A stretch of 64,000 bases of DNA. Origin: Paracyclopina nana (Eukaryota; Arthropoda; Copepoda; Cyclopoida; Cyclopettidae). The notes under the pieces were generated by a model. The model searched no databases, was not told where the DNA came from, and saw only the letters and a list, made by a program, of their open reading frames with translations. Shown here piece by piece: positions 1 to 9,575 of the stretch. The DNA is taken from NCBI GenBank assembly GCA_019096065.1, contig JAGUCH010000009.1, positions 6,148,001 through 6,212,000 on the forward strand, in the 5' to 3' direction. Made by a program: the position numbers and the translations under genes. Every line of letters starts with the position of its first letter. Within the stretch, counting starts at the first letter, position 1.

Positions 1-677
1 CTATCTTCCTCAGCCTCCAATGGCACATTCGAGCCCGAAGGCTCAGGCTCGGCTTTGATCCTCTTGACATCCAGCTCTTCGACAACATCGTCATCATCGT
101 CATCGTGACTGGCAGGAGTGGGTTTGGCCTTCTTGGCAGCTCCAGCATTGGGAGCCGTCGCTGGGGGAAGGGATGATTTTCGCTTAGCTGGCACAGCCTT
201 TTTTCTTTGGTCATTGGTTGTCGACTCTGAGTTGGTTGAGGATTTGCCATCTGTGGTCAAGCCTTTCACGGCCAATTCCTCGGCCACAGCAAGGAAATTG
301 TTCAAGGCGTCTTGAGCAACATTGACCTCGCCATGGTACATGAAGTTGAGCACAGCTTGGAGCTCTTTCAGCTTGATGCCTTTCAGGTAAAGAAACGGGT
401 TTTGTGTGTGCTTCTGGTGGGCCAAGATCTTCCGGAAGAGGGGCGAGCAAGCGGCCAAGATCACTTTGTGGGCTTGGACCACATCAGTCCCATTATCGCA
501 GCAAAGGGTGACGTCAAAGAACTCGGAATCTTGCCGAAGTTCGCGGAAACTTGTGCTGATATTCGACTCGAAGTCGTTCCACCTGAAACGCCAAGGATGC
601 CCAAGATATTAACGGATTCTGGCAAGGAAAATAACGGCCATTGCTCACCTCAGACAAAAGTTGTCTGACGATCCCAT
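1..677 (-). CDS. BTB/POZ (tramtrack-type) transcription factor, N-terminal part, runs off left edge
   Basis: Two coding exons read on the minus strand: 677-649 (Met-Gly-Ser-Ser-Asp-Asn-Phe-Cys-Leu-Arg) and 592 to beyond position 1. The join gives the signature start FCLRWND, then FFDVTLCCDNG, QAHKVILAACSPLF, FMYHGEVNVAQDAL and LAVAEELAVKGL. This is the arthropod BTB-TTK fold of tramtrack, lola, bric-a-brac and Broad proteins, which dimerise and recruit chromatin factors. The splice sites are good (donor GTGAGC at 648-643, acceptor GTTTCAG ending at 593). After the BTB comes a basic stretch (PAKRKSS, a likely nuclear localisation signal), an acidic run of six Asp, and VKRIKAEPEP, which holds a SUMO-type consensus. 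Any DNA-binding domain (zinc fingers, HTH or none) lies outside the window, so the exact family member cannot be named. Confidence 0.87.
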
Positions 678-689
678 GATCGCGGATTG

Positions 690-1190
690 CTAAGCTCTCC
701 AAGCACGTTTTTAATTGGTTTTTTGGCTTCAAATAAATGAATTCCTGGAAATGAGAATGAAAAGTCAACACTTTGTTGTTGTTAAAAAAGAGCACAATTG
801 TTGAGCGTAAACAAAGCACGGATTTTCCGCGGAATCGAACGAGGTCAAATTCACTCACCTTTTGGGCATGAAATCCCAGCCTTAATTAAGAATCTCGAGC
901 TCTATCCTCGTTGCAAAGTCCTCTTGAGAGACGACGGCAAAATATGGCGGATTTCAAGAGTTGCCAAATGGTTTCACTCAAAAAAGGCTGAATGTTGGTG
1001 AAATCAGCCAAACTGGAGGAGTTTCTCGGCTGAGAGCGGACTCTGGTAACGCTGGCGTCCCCGGCCTTTTCTCTCAGCCAATCAGAAGCTGGCGTCGGTT
1101 GGCCCGGCGCGCCTTTTTCGTGGGGCCCCACGACGCTGATTGGCTGACACCAACAGAGAAATTGGCGCCAAATTCAAATTTCTCCGGACT
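690..1190 (-). promoter_or_regulatory. 5' UTR, 5' UTR intron and probable promoter of the BTB gene
   Basis: Upstream of the BTB start codon a short non-coding intron is supported by donor AAAAG/GTGAGT (858 downward) and acceptor CATTTCCAG (ending at 745). Further upstream the DNA becomes GC-richer and holds two CCAAT boxes facing each other as a perfect 11-bp inverted repeat, CAGCCAATCAG (1075-1085) and CTGATTGGCTG (1136-1146), plus a GGCGCGCC octamer between them and TTGGCGCCAA near 1162. No TATA box is visible, which suggests a CCAAT/NF-Y type promoter. The transcription start cannot be fixed from sequence. Confidence 0.45.
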
Positions 1191-1212
1191 GGAATTTTTT
1201 GAAATTTATGAC

Positions 1213-1218
1213 TTTATT
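1213..1218 (-). terminator. Poly(A) signal AATAAA of the GH16 gene
   Basis: AATAAA on the minus strand lies about 16 bases past the GH16 stop codon, so the 3' UTR would be very short. Confidence 0.6.
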
Positions 1219-1234
1219 GCGTTTTGAGGGCCAG

Positions 1235-2257
1235 TTAAAAGCCATAAACTTTGACACTCTTGATCCTCATGTATTGAGGCTGGCCATCGATGAAGCATTC
1301 GCCAGGGTTGAACACCTGGGGGAAATCCCCACCCTGGGCCAGGTTGATGAGCAGGGAGAAGCCCTCAGTGTTGAAAGAGTTGAAAAAGTCATAGTAGTCA
1401 TTGTTGCCATTCTTGAACAAGGACTTGGTGGTGTGGGCTGACTGCCAAGAATTTGAGCCCAGGTCAAACCAAGAGGTCCACCAGGTCAAGTCAATTTGGC
1501 CTTGGTTGTCCTGGACATTCCACTCAAATCCTGCTACCAAAGGAGTCTCATCAAGGTTGGCATCGATGATGTAAGGATTGGCAGGGGGATGCTGAGGCCC
1601 ACCACCAAAGAAATTTGTTGAATGGAGGGACATGACAATTTTGGGCTCACCATTGACAGCCTAAATAAGGATAAGTCATTAAGTTATTCAAGCTTTGGTC
1701 TCAGTTACCTCCATGATGTCAATCTCTCCATGCCTTGGCCACTCCCAGCCATTGCCTGATCCCAGCATCCAAATGGCAGGCCAAGATCCTCTGAAGTTGC
1801 CTCCATTGGTTTTGATTGGCAAGGTTGACTCCACTTCCAGGTAACCTCGGTACTTGATCTCATTGGACTGAGCAGTGCTCCAAACCTTGTAGGTTTCAAG
1901 CCTGGCTGAGGTGATTCGGTTGCCATCTTTCCTGGCTGTGATTGTGATCTCTCCAGATCCTAGGATAAAAAAAAAAGAATTTTTTCTTACAAATTAAAAA
2001 AAATTTTTTTTAATAAGTATACCTCCATCTTGGGAAGCATTTTCTGGCAGGTATTCTTGGAGCTCATGATTCACTTGTCCTGCTGGCCAAGTTTGAGGCA
2101 CAAAAGCTCCCAAATGCTGTCCAGGATAGTTCAGGCCAGGCTGAGAGTTGGACAAAAGATCATATTTGAGTATGGCACCAGGAGGTCCTGCTTTGGGGCT
2201 TGCAGGGATGGCTAAGGCAGTGCCAATGGCAAAAAGGAGGATCTCCAAAGAGGCCAT
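1235..2257 (-). CDS. Glycoside hydrolase family 16, beta-1,3-glucanase (laminarinase)-like
   Basis: Three exons, 2257-2023, 1959-1709 and 1660-1235, splice in frame to 303 residues. Residues 1-17 are a signal peptide (hydrophobic LEILLFAIGTALAI), so the product is secreted. Residues 155-162 read HGEIDIME, the GH16 catalytic motif: Glu157 is the expected nucleophile, Asp159 the helper and Glu162 the acid/base, all present. Other GH16 landmarks are PAIWMLG, the WP at the motif and a Trp-rich C-terminal half (DLTWWTSWFD). Exon 2 ends exactly after Glu162 (donor GTAACT), so the active site straddles no codon. Family enzymes hydrolyse beta-1,3 or beta-1,3/1,4 glucans of algae or fungi. In arthropods they serve digestion or, when the motif is lost, glucan recognition; here the motif is intact, so an active enzyme is likely. 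A TATA box lies just upstream. Confidence 0.93.
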
Positions 2258-2265
2258 TTTTCAAC

Positions 2266-2302
2266 ACTGACTTTAATTTGCCTCAAAGCAACTTCTTTTA
2301 TA
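2266..2302 (-). promoter_or_regulatory. TATA box and initiator of the GH16 gene
   Basis: On the minus strand TATAAAAG (2302-2295) precedes an arthropod initiator TCAGT (2270-2266) by about 30 bases, with the ATG at 2257. The spacing fits a focused core promoter, as expected for a strongly expressed secreted enzyme. The resulting 5' UTR is only about 10 bases. Confidence 0.6.
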
Positions 2303-4023
2303 TTAACTCAAGCTTATCTTTTCTGTTAAAGTTCACAAGAAGAGTCTCAAAACAAACATTGGCTTAATGCAAAGCAAACACTTTAATCAGTTTTTATCAA
2401 AGAGGACTTTTGATCACTTTTTAATTCTCAGTTTTGCAAAATGGAAAAGTGAGAGATCGTTTTTATGGCCCGATCAAGCCTTCAAATTGGTCAGAGTAGC
2501 AAGAAACAAGTAAAAATTAAATTTTTGGTCACTTGGAATTTTTTTTTGTTTTTGCCAAGCCTAAACTTAATCAAATGCCACCAAAAAACGCTGCAACAAC
2601 AAGTAGTAACATTATGGATCAATGCAAAAATGCCCTAAAATTAGTTAACAATTGCCCAAGAAAAACATAACAAAAACAACTCGACTTAAGCGGTTTTGAA
2701 CAGCCACATAAATTAAGGTGCCTTAACAAGTAACAAACAAAATATAGCACAATAAGCATATTATAGTAATTTTAGGCACAGAAAGTTGAAATTTTAAGAT
2801 TTTAGGCTCAAGTTTGGATGTGTGCTCCAATGACATCATTGATTGATCTTGGCAGATGCTCCATCAATCATCATCAGTTTTTGTCCTCCAATCCTCTTGT
2901 TTTTGTCCATCTTTGATGAATCCTTGGCCTTTTGGGTCCAATTTCTTTTTTCTTAGTGGATCACAAATGATCTTAGTTTGGCATTTTATAATTTTTCTCT
3001 AACATTTCTTTCAATCTGGAGAGCTTTGAAGATCCAGAAGGATTTGAAATTAGGTTGTGTCAAGAAGATAACAATTTTCTCAAGCTTTCTTATTTTTCTG
3101 GTTGTGAGAAAGCCAAAGTTTCTGTTGAATTGATGAACTATGCAACCATCTTTGTATTTAGATAGGAAGGCCAAGGTTATTGGTAAACATTTTTGGTATT
3201 CCCTGATGGAATGCAAATATGAGCTTGCCTTCTACTTCAAAAAAAGGAAAAATAATAAGATGGAACCTCGCTACTGCTCGGACGTGTAAAGATTCACTTG
3301 GTTATTTTATTCAGCATTTAGAAACATCCCTCAAAAGTTTTCAGGTGAATAGAAATATGCTTTAAGAAACTGTTCTGCTTGTAAAAGTGTGAAATCATAA
3401 AAACTGAAGATTCAAAAGGTGAGTTTATAGTCCTCGCTACGGCTCGGGCTTGGAAAGTTTCACTAGGACCTTTCTTGCTGAAAATCATAATTCAATTTCT
3501 GAAGACTCCTTTTTCATTCCAGATGCTACCAATAATGCTAATGGAAGAACAGTTAATTAATTCTCCTAATTTTCCCAGTCCCTTGATTAATTTCAGTTCT
3601 GGCTTAAAATTAATGCTAAAAATACTTTTAGTAAAACTTGGTTCAATTAACAATATTACAGAATTAGTTGTGTGATGTATGGTATCACATTAAAAAGTTT
3701 TTGCTGTAAATGGCCAAATGCATCATGATATACCCAAAAAAAGGTAAACATTCCTGAGCAGAGATCCAATTACATTCTTATAATGAAAAATGCTTAGAGA
3801 TTGCATTGATTTGTTCATCTAAAAATATTGGCCTTAGTATTTAAAAAAAGTACTTAATTTTTTTTTCAAAATTTGATATGCTTAGAAAGCTAAAACATTT
3901 TGTCAACATAACCAACAAAACATTTCATGTATTTTTACTACATATTTGTTGTTGTAATACCAGGGAGAGCCATGCTGTTTTGACATTAACTTCTCACAAA
4001 GCAGCATGCATATTACATTTACT
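2303..4023. other. Intergenic, AT-rich, no gene seen
   Basis: No frame has a credible exon. Short frames at 2986-3216, 3475-3675 and 3878-4090 are low-complexity AT-rich readings without family motifs. The only structured items are two copies of the dispersed CCTCGCTA motif. Confidence 0.5.
3266..3467 (+). repeat. Two copies of the dispersed CCTCGCTA...GCTCGG motif
   Basis: Copies start at 3266 (CCTCGCTACTGCTCGG) and 3432 (CCTCGCTACGGCTCGG). Each is followed within about 5 bases by an AAAG(T/A)TTCACT-GG tail, giving a unit of about 36 bp. The same unit recurs elsewhere in the window on both strands. GC-rich in an AT-rich background. Confidence 0.7.
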
Positions 4024-4358
4024 AATGTGGTGTTCATCTACTTGCATTACATTGAGCGCTTTAAATTATTTGGGAAAAAAGTACTCCTAATTCTCTCATA
4101 GCTATTTTAAAACAGCCCGGTTTTACACTCCCGTCCTACACAAAAATAGATATTCTTTGCAAAATTTAACTTTTTATTCAATTTATTAAAATTGACAGCT
4201 ATTTTTAATTTTTTTCTAATTTTGGTGAAACATGCTTTTCTATTTCTTGAAGGTAAAAAACACTTTGAATTATAATATGTTCTTAGTAATCAGGTTTTTT
4301 TTTCAGTTGCAAGAAGTGAAATTATAAGGAAATTTCTAGTAGATGAACGGCGCTTTAT
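4024..4358. mobile_element. MITE-like element with GTTCATCTA inverted ends
   Basis: Left end AATGTGGTGTTCATCTAC and right end GTAGATGAACGGCGCTTTAT are inverted repeats of one another over about 17 bp with a few mismatches. The roughly 335-bp interior is AT-rich and non-coding. The ends match those of elements at 8133-8379 and 13286-13514, so this looks like another member of the same non-autonomous family. Confidence 0.45.
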
Positions 4359-4884
4359 GTGGAAGCCAGGACAGAAGAAATATTAATCTTTTTAGTTACA
4401 TAATCCCATTATATGGATCCCATGCACAGCAGAATGATTGGAATTGCATTTTTTGTATGTGTGTGCTTTTTTCCCACATTTTTCCATCAATTCCTGCAGA
4501 AGAAAATATCATTATCATTATTATTATGTAAGCAAACAAATGTAGTTAATGAATTATATTAGGCATGATTCACTTTGCTGCTCATGGTCATTCCCAATTA
4601 AATCATCATTATTGAGCAGGGGGAAAAAAGCTCAGTAATTTGCAGCCATTTTTTCCAAGTTGGATTCTTGTCATTTCATTTCCCACTTTTTTGATGTTGA
4701 CACAAAATGAGTTGACTTTCCCATTATCATCAAAGGAATTCCCCAGGGTGAAATACTTGCGAGATGGAATGATGCAAATGCATTTTTCCTTTGTTCAGAT
4801 TGTGAGCAACATTTCTCCAAAAAAAACATAATTTGACTTTGTCTTACCTTTTTAATGCTCAATTAAGGTAAAGAGAATTAAAAG

Positions 4885-5261
4885 AGCCCGAGCACTTAAT
4901 TTTCCGCCCGAGCGGTAGCGAGGTCAAGAATGAATTTAGAAGACACAAAAGTGAAAATAGTTTGTACTTATCTGATGAAAAAAGAAAGTTAGTCCTTTTT
5001 TATGCTCATTACTAGTTATAATAGTATTAATTAAAGATTTTAAAAGGGGAAGAGACTAAGAGCCCGAGCGCTTATGTTTTCACCCGAGCGGTAGCGAGGT
5101 CAGGAATGAATTTAAATGCTAGTATTTAAGCCTTTAACACCAAAAAGTCAATTTCTTGAAAGTTTTTCATGCTCAATTATTAGTAGTAATAGTTCTTTTG
5201 AGAGCTTGAAGTTATGTTAAATATCGAGCACAAAATTTTCCTCCCGAGCGGTAGCGAGGTC
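4885..5261 (-). repeat. Three closely spaced copies of the CCTCGCTA motif, inverted
   Basis: Copies at 4885-4925, 5061-5101 and 5225-5261 read CCCGAGCGGTAGCGAGGTC on the plus strand, i.e. the motif on the minus strand. Spacing is about 170 bp and the AT-rich DNA around each copy is also similar (AAGTGAAAATAG, AAAGTTAGTCC, AATGAATTTA), so a 170-bp unit including the motif appears to have been tandemly duplicated. Confidence 0.65.
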
Positions 5262-5379
5262 CGGAATGAATCAAAATACACACAAAAGTGAAAAAAGATT
5301 GTTCTTATCATTGTGTAATGAAAAAAGTTGTATTTTGTGCTTAAACTAGAGTCCTTCTTCTTTTTAAAGCAGTTGTGAA

Positions 5380-5640
5380 TTCCAAAAGAGCCATTTCTGA
5401 GTGGATTTGAGATTGGAAGAGAGGAATTTTGGGAGCATCAGCGGCTCTTGGATGGCGCCAAAGAAAGGAAGTCTCTCAGTCATTCGGAGGCCTCCATTCT
5501 GAAAAGTGGCGGGAGACTTTCGCGCTTTTTATTTCCGGCAAAGCAAACTCCATTTCGCGGCTAAAACCCATCAAAAGTTGACACTTTCTCCTACTAAAAT
5601 ATTTGCTGAGGAGTTGGCGCCAAAAAAGCAAGGTAAACAA
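5380..5640. promoter_or_regulatory. GC-richer island with E2F-like sites and a splice donor; possible promoter/5' exon
   Basis: This island stands out from AT-rich flanks. It holds TTTCGCGC (near 5518), TTTCGCGG (near 5552) and TTGGCGCC (near 5614), all close to the E2F consensus TTTSGCGC, and ends with CAAG/GTAAAC (near 5630), a plausible 5' splice donor on the plus strand. It could be the first non-coding exon of a gene to the right, for example the 7TM receptor 10 kb away whose first coding exon starts with a splice acceptor. That link is inference. Confidence 0.25.
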
Positions 5641-5710
5641 TTTTGAAAGAATTTACTCAGCCTATGCAAGTTGTAAACTAGAATAAATTGGGTGGAACTA
5701 ATGGATACTG

Positions 5711-6190
5711 TGAAAAGGCTTTTAGCTCAAAGGCGACATGTGAAAAGGCTAATTTTGTATAAAAAAGGCTAATTTAGTATTAAAAAAGGCTAATTTTTTA
5801 TAAAAAATAAAAGGCTAATTTTTTATAAAAAAGGCTAATTTTTTATAAAAAAGGCTAATTTTTTATAAAAAAGGCTAATTTTGTATAAAAAAGGCTAATT
5901 TTTATTAAAAAAGGCTAATTTTTATTAAAAAAGGCTAATTTTGTATAAAAAAGGCTAATTTTGTAAAAAAGGCTAATTTTGTATAAAAAAGGCTAATTTT
6001 GTATAAAAAAGGCTAATTTCGTTTTAAAAAGGCTAATTTTGTGAGAAAAGGCTGATTTCATAAAAAAGGCTTATTTTGTAAAAAAGGCTTATTTTGTAAG
6101 AAGGCTAATTTTGTGAGAAAAGGCTATTTTTGTAAAAAAGGCTAATTTTGTAAAAAAGGCTAACATTGTAAAAAAGGCTAATTTATTGCT
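5711..6190. repeat. Minisatellite, 19-20 bp unit (AAAAAGGCTAATTTTGTAT)
   Basis: About two dozen direct copies of a unit built on AAAAAGGCTAATTTT plus 4-5 variable bases (GTAT, TTAT, TATT). Unit length varies with the A-run. Copies are most divergent at both ends of the array. No coding potential. Confidence 0.95.
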
Positions 6191-6489
6191 GTTATTCACT
6201 AATGTTGATGTCTTTAGGCTTTTTCCAACAAGATTTAGCCTTTAGTTGGCAACTGTATAATATGTGGTACAGTCCAAAAAAGTGGATACATTTATTTGGA
6301 CATGATTTATATTCAGTAATTACTCACAGTTTCTCAAAAGAATTGAGTGGCAAAAGCTGAGAGAAGAAAGTTGAGGGAGAAACCACAGGAACTGTATGCA
6401 TTAGCTCGAAAATTATTCTTGATGCAGTACAGTTCCTAATTAAAAAAGTGCATGAATCAAGGAAAAGGTTTCAGGTCACTTTGTAAATG

Positions 6490-6930
6490 TATTTTTTTTA
6501 CAAAAACCCTCATTTTTTGACAAAATATCTTTTTTGACAAAACCCCTCATTTTTGACCTTATATCTTTTTTGACAAAAAAGCCTCATTTTTGACAAAATA
6601 TCTTTTTTGACAAAAAAGCCTCATTTTTGACAAAATACCTTTTTTTGACAAAAAAGCCTCATTTTTGACCAAATATCGTTTTTGACAAAAATGCATCTTT
6701 TTTGTCAAATATAAAGACTTTTGGTAAAAAATGAGGCTTTTTAAAAAAAAGATATCTTGTCAAAAATGAGGCTTTCTTTGTCAAAAAAGATATTTGGTCA
6801 AAAATGAGGCTTTTTTGTCAAAAAAAGGTATTTTGTCAAAAATGAGGCTTTTTTGTCAAAAAAAGGTATTTGGTCAAAAATGAGGTTTTTTGTAAAAATG
6901 TCTTCATTTTGTGGAAAAAAGTCTTTACAT
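6490..6930. repeat. Palindromic minisatellite: TTTTTGACAAAAAAGCCTCA array and its inverted copy
   Basis: From 6500 to about 6700 the array reads CCTCATTTTTGACAAAATATC repeated; from about 6715 to 6900 it reads the reverse complement, GATATTTGGTCAAAAATGAGG. The turn-around lies near 6705-6720. The two arms make a near-continuous hairpin of roughly 200 bp per arm, itself made of short repeats. Confidence 0.85.
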
Positions 6931-7315
6931 TCAACCAGTCTCCTTTTTCAGAAAATGGCCTTCATTTTTCAAAATAGTCTACATTTTCACCAAAAAAATA
7001 GATGAACATGGCTCTAATGTGCTGGATTTTTTAAATTAGCTAGAAAGCCTGCTTGCAAAGCCTTTGCTGTTTGTTATATGGCAGAGTTTTTGCAATAACA
7101 ATCAGAATTGCGTTTCCTACATCCTCGCTTCAGGTATAAATTGCCATAGAAGTTGTAGTGTATTTGCTCGCAAAAAAAGTACACAATTCTTCTTCCACTG
7201 TGTGTGTATTTTAGTATAGAGGAGAAAAATCTGCTGGAAAATCCCAACTATTTCTTGCCTAGAAGGAATCAGAGATTTTTCCCATTAGAGTTTTTTCCTA
7301 CTTTTTTGTAAGTTC
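6931..7315. other. Spacer between minisatellites, nothing recognised
   Basis: AT-rich, no frame of interest. It contains a TAGATGAACATGG fragment resembling the end of the MITE-like family (near 7001). Confidence 0.4.
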
Positions 7316-7860
7316 ACATTTTCGACAAAAAGTCTTCATTTTTAAAGTGGATTTAGTTGACAAAAAGTTTTCATTTTTGACAAAAAGTCTTCATTTTTGA
7401 CAAAAAGTCTTCATTTTTGACAAAAAAGTCTTCATTTTTGACAAAAAAGTCTTCATTTTTGACAAAAAAGTCTTCATTTTTGACAAAAAAAGTCTTCATT
7501 TTTGACAAAAAGTCTTCATTTTTGACAAAAAGTCTTCATTTTTGACAAAAAGTCTTTAAAGTTGACAAAAAGTCTTTAAAGTTGACCAAAAAGTCTTCAT
7601 TTTTGACAAAAAGTCTTTAATGTTGACAAAACCCTACATTTTGGAAAAAAGTCTACATTTTGAACAAAAAGTCTACATTTTGAACAAAAAGTCTACATTT
7701 TGAACAAAAAGTCTACATTTTGAACAAAAAGTCTACATTTTGGGCATAAAAGTCTACATTTTGAACAAAAAGTCTACATTTTGAACAAAAAGACTACATT
7801 TTGGACATAAAAGTTTACATTTTGGGCAAAAAGAAGTCCTCGTTTCTGACAAAAAGTCCA
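7316..7860. repeat. Minisatellite, 20 bp unit (AAAAAGTCTTCATTTTTGAC), two subfamilies
   Basis: About 26 direct copies. The left half uses AAAAAGTCTTCATTTTTGAC, then a block with TCTTTAAAGTTGAC, and the right half AAAAAGTCTACATTTTGAAC, so the array expanded in at least three steps. The shared core TTTTTGACAAAAA links it to the arrays at 6490 and 9296. Confidence 0.95.
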
Positions 7861-8132
7861 TATTTTCTTTTATCTGAGTTTCTAGGGAAAAAATTGCCAC
7901 ATTTTAGCAATGCAATGGAGAAGTATGGATATGAAAACCTCATTAGCTCATCACTCTCGAGAAATTCCCATCAGCCAAATGTCCTTTGCAATATCTTGCC
8001 AAAAAAAGCCATTGGAAATGTGCATCACGCAATATACAGGCTGACCCACCAAGATAAACCAATGTTGATGGATCACCCCGTACATACGCAGTTAATTTAT
8101 TATTTAAGGATCCAATTTATTTACATGTCATC

Positions 8133-8379
8133 ATGCGATGTTCATCTTATCTAATAGTTATAGCAAAAAAAGAAATATTGACGTGCATCAACTTTTGTAC
8201 TTTGTGTTTTAATTCAGTTTTGCAAACTGAAAACAAATTGGTCTAATGTCAATTGAGTGACATTAAAATGAGCGATGATTGTTACAAATTGTTTAGATAA
8301 AAAGTACGATAAGAATCAAAACATCGTCAACATTTTATGTCAAAACACAAAAAATAGGCAATAAATGAACATAGTACAT
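8133..8379. mobile_element. MITE-like element with internal CTGAAA hairpin
   Basis: The left end ATGCGATGTTCATCTTA and right end AAATGAACATAGTACAT are imperfect inverted repeats. The middle holds the family hairpin ATTCAGTTTTGCAAACTGAAAACAAATTGG and, on the right, CATCGTCAACATTTTATGTC. No protein is encoded, so it would need enzymes from elsewhere. Confidence 0.55.
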
Positions 8380-9295
8380 CATTGATACCCAAAATGAGTT
8401 TCGATGTTTTACAAATATTGTGCAGTATGAAAACATGCTAACAAAATATCCTGTAAAATGATTGCAGTTGAGCAAAAGTTTGTTGGCTTTCAAAGCTTGG
8501 GTTTGTGGTAGCAAAATTAGGCAGCCAAACATTGATGTTTACTCTTCAAGCAAAGCATGGCTGGAATTTTTTGTGCTGCTCAATTTTCCCCCTTTTCCCC
8601 ATATTCTGAGATAGGGCTTAGCAAAAAGAGGCTTATAGCTCTCAATAATACCTCAGGGGTGACAGATTTGCCCCACATTTCTGCTTTTGGTCAAAAAATT
8701 CAGCAAATACATAAAAGTGCTTACTTTTTTGTGCTCACAGGGGAAAAAGTTTTCCTCCCAATTGTCAGAAAAGAGAGTTTTCCCCCTTGCAAAAGCTTTT
8801 TTGGGCTTTTGGCTGCCAATGTCTCTCATTAACATTTTTTTGCAGTAAATAGCACGATTTCCAACATAGATCCCTCAGATTTGCCAAAATTGGGCCACAA
8901 CCAAAAGCATTTTATTTTAATGTCGTGTTCATGTACTAAATTACTTTTTTTATCGAACTTTTCAAGCATAGGAGAATAATTTGTATATTAGTATATTCAT
9001 TTCAATTCAACTAATTAATAATACAAATATTTACAATTTTGACGTTAAACATACTTCTTTTTGTGTAAATAATAATATTTACAAATCTGGCGACGTTTTA
9101 ATCAGATGCAATTGTCATTCATCCAATTGATTGTCAGTGCCCAAAACTGAACTCTTACTCAAACTTGCTAAGTTGTAGCACGTCAAGATTTATTTTTAAA
9201 GCTGGCAGTTTGTGCTTTACGTCAAATACAATATAGTACAAGTGACCACATTCTACATTTTCTAAAATACGTACATTTTTGGCAACAAAACAAAA
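8380..9295. other. Intergenic, no gene seen
   Basis: AT-rich. The frames of 91 and 60 residues near 8557-8835 overlap on opposite strands and have no domain, codon bias or splice context, so I do not call them. Confidence 0.4.
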
Positions 9296-9575
9296 CTTTT
9301 AATGAAAAGTTCACATAATCGACAAAAAGTTCATTTTTGATATAAAAATCCACATTTTTGACAAAAAGTCCACATTTTTAGCAAAAATCCACCTTTTTGA
9401 CAAAAAATCCTCATTTTTGACAACAAATCCTCATTTTTGACAAAAAATCCTCATTTTTGACCAAAAATCCTAACTTTTCACAAAAAAATCCTCATTTTTG
9501 ACTAAAGTCCACATTTTTGACGAAAGTCCACATTTTTGACAAAAGTCCACATTTTCCACGAAAGTCCACATTTTT
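9296..9575. repeat. Minisatellite, 20 bp unit (AAAAAATCCTCATTTTTGAC)
   Basis: About 14 direct copies with variants TCCACATTTTTGAC and TCCTCATTTTTGAC. It has the same TTTTTGACAAAAA core as the arrays at 6490 and 7316, so the three are diverged branches of one satellite family. Confidence 0.92.

Noticed and set aside
7316-7860. CRISPR-like regular repeats
   Set aside because: Units abut directly with no unique spacers, in an animal genome; these are minisatellites.
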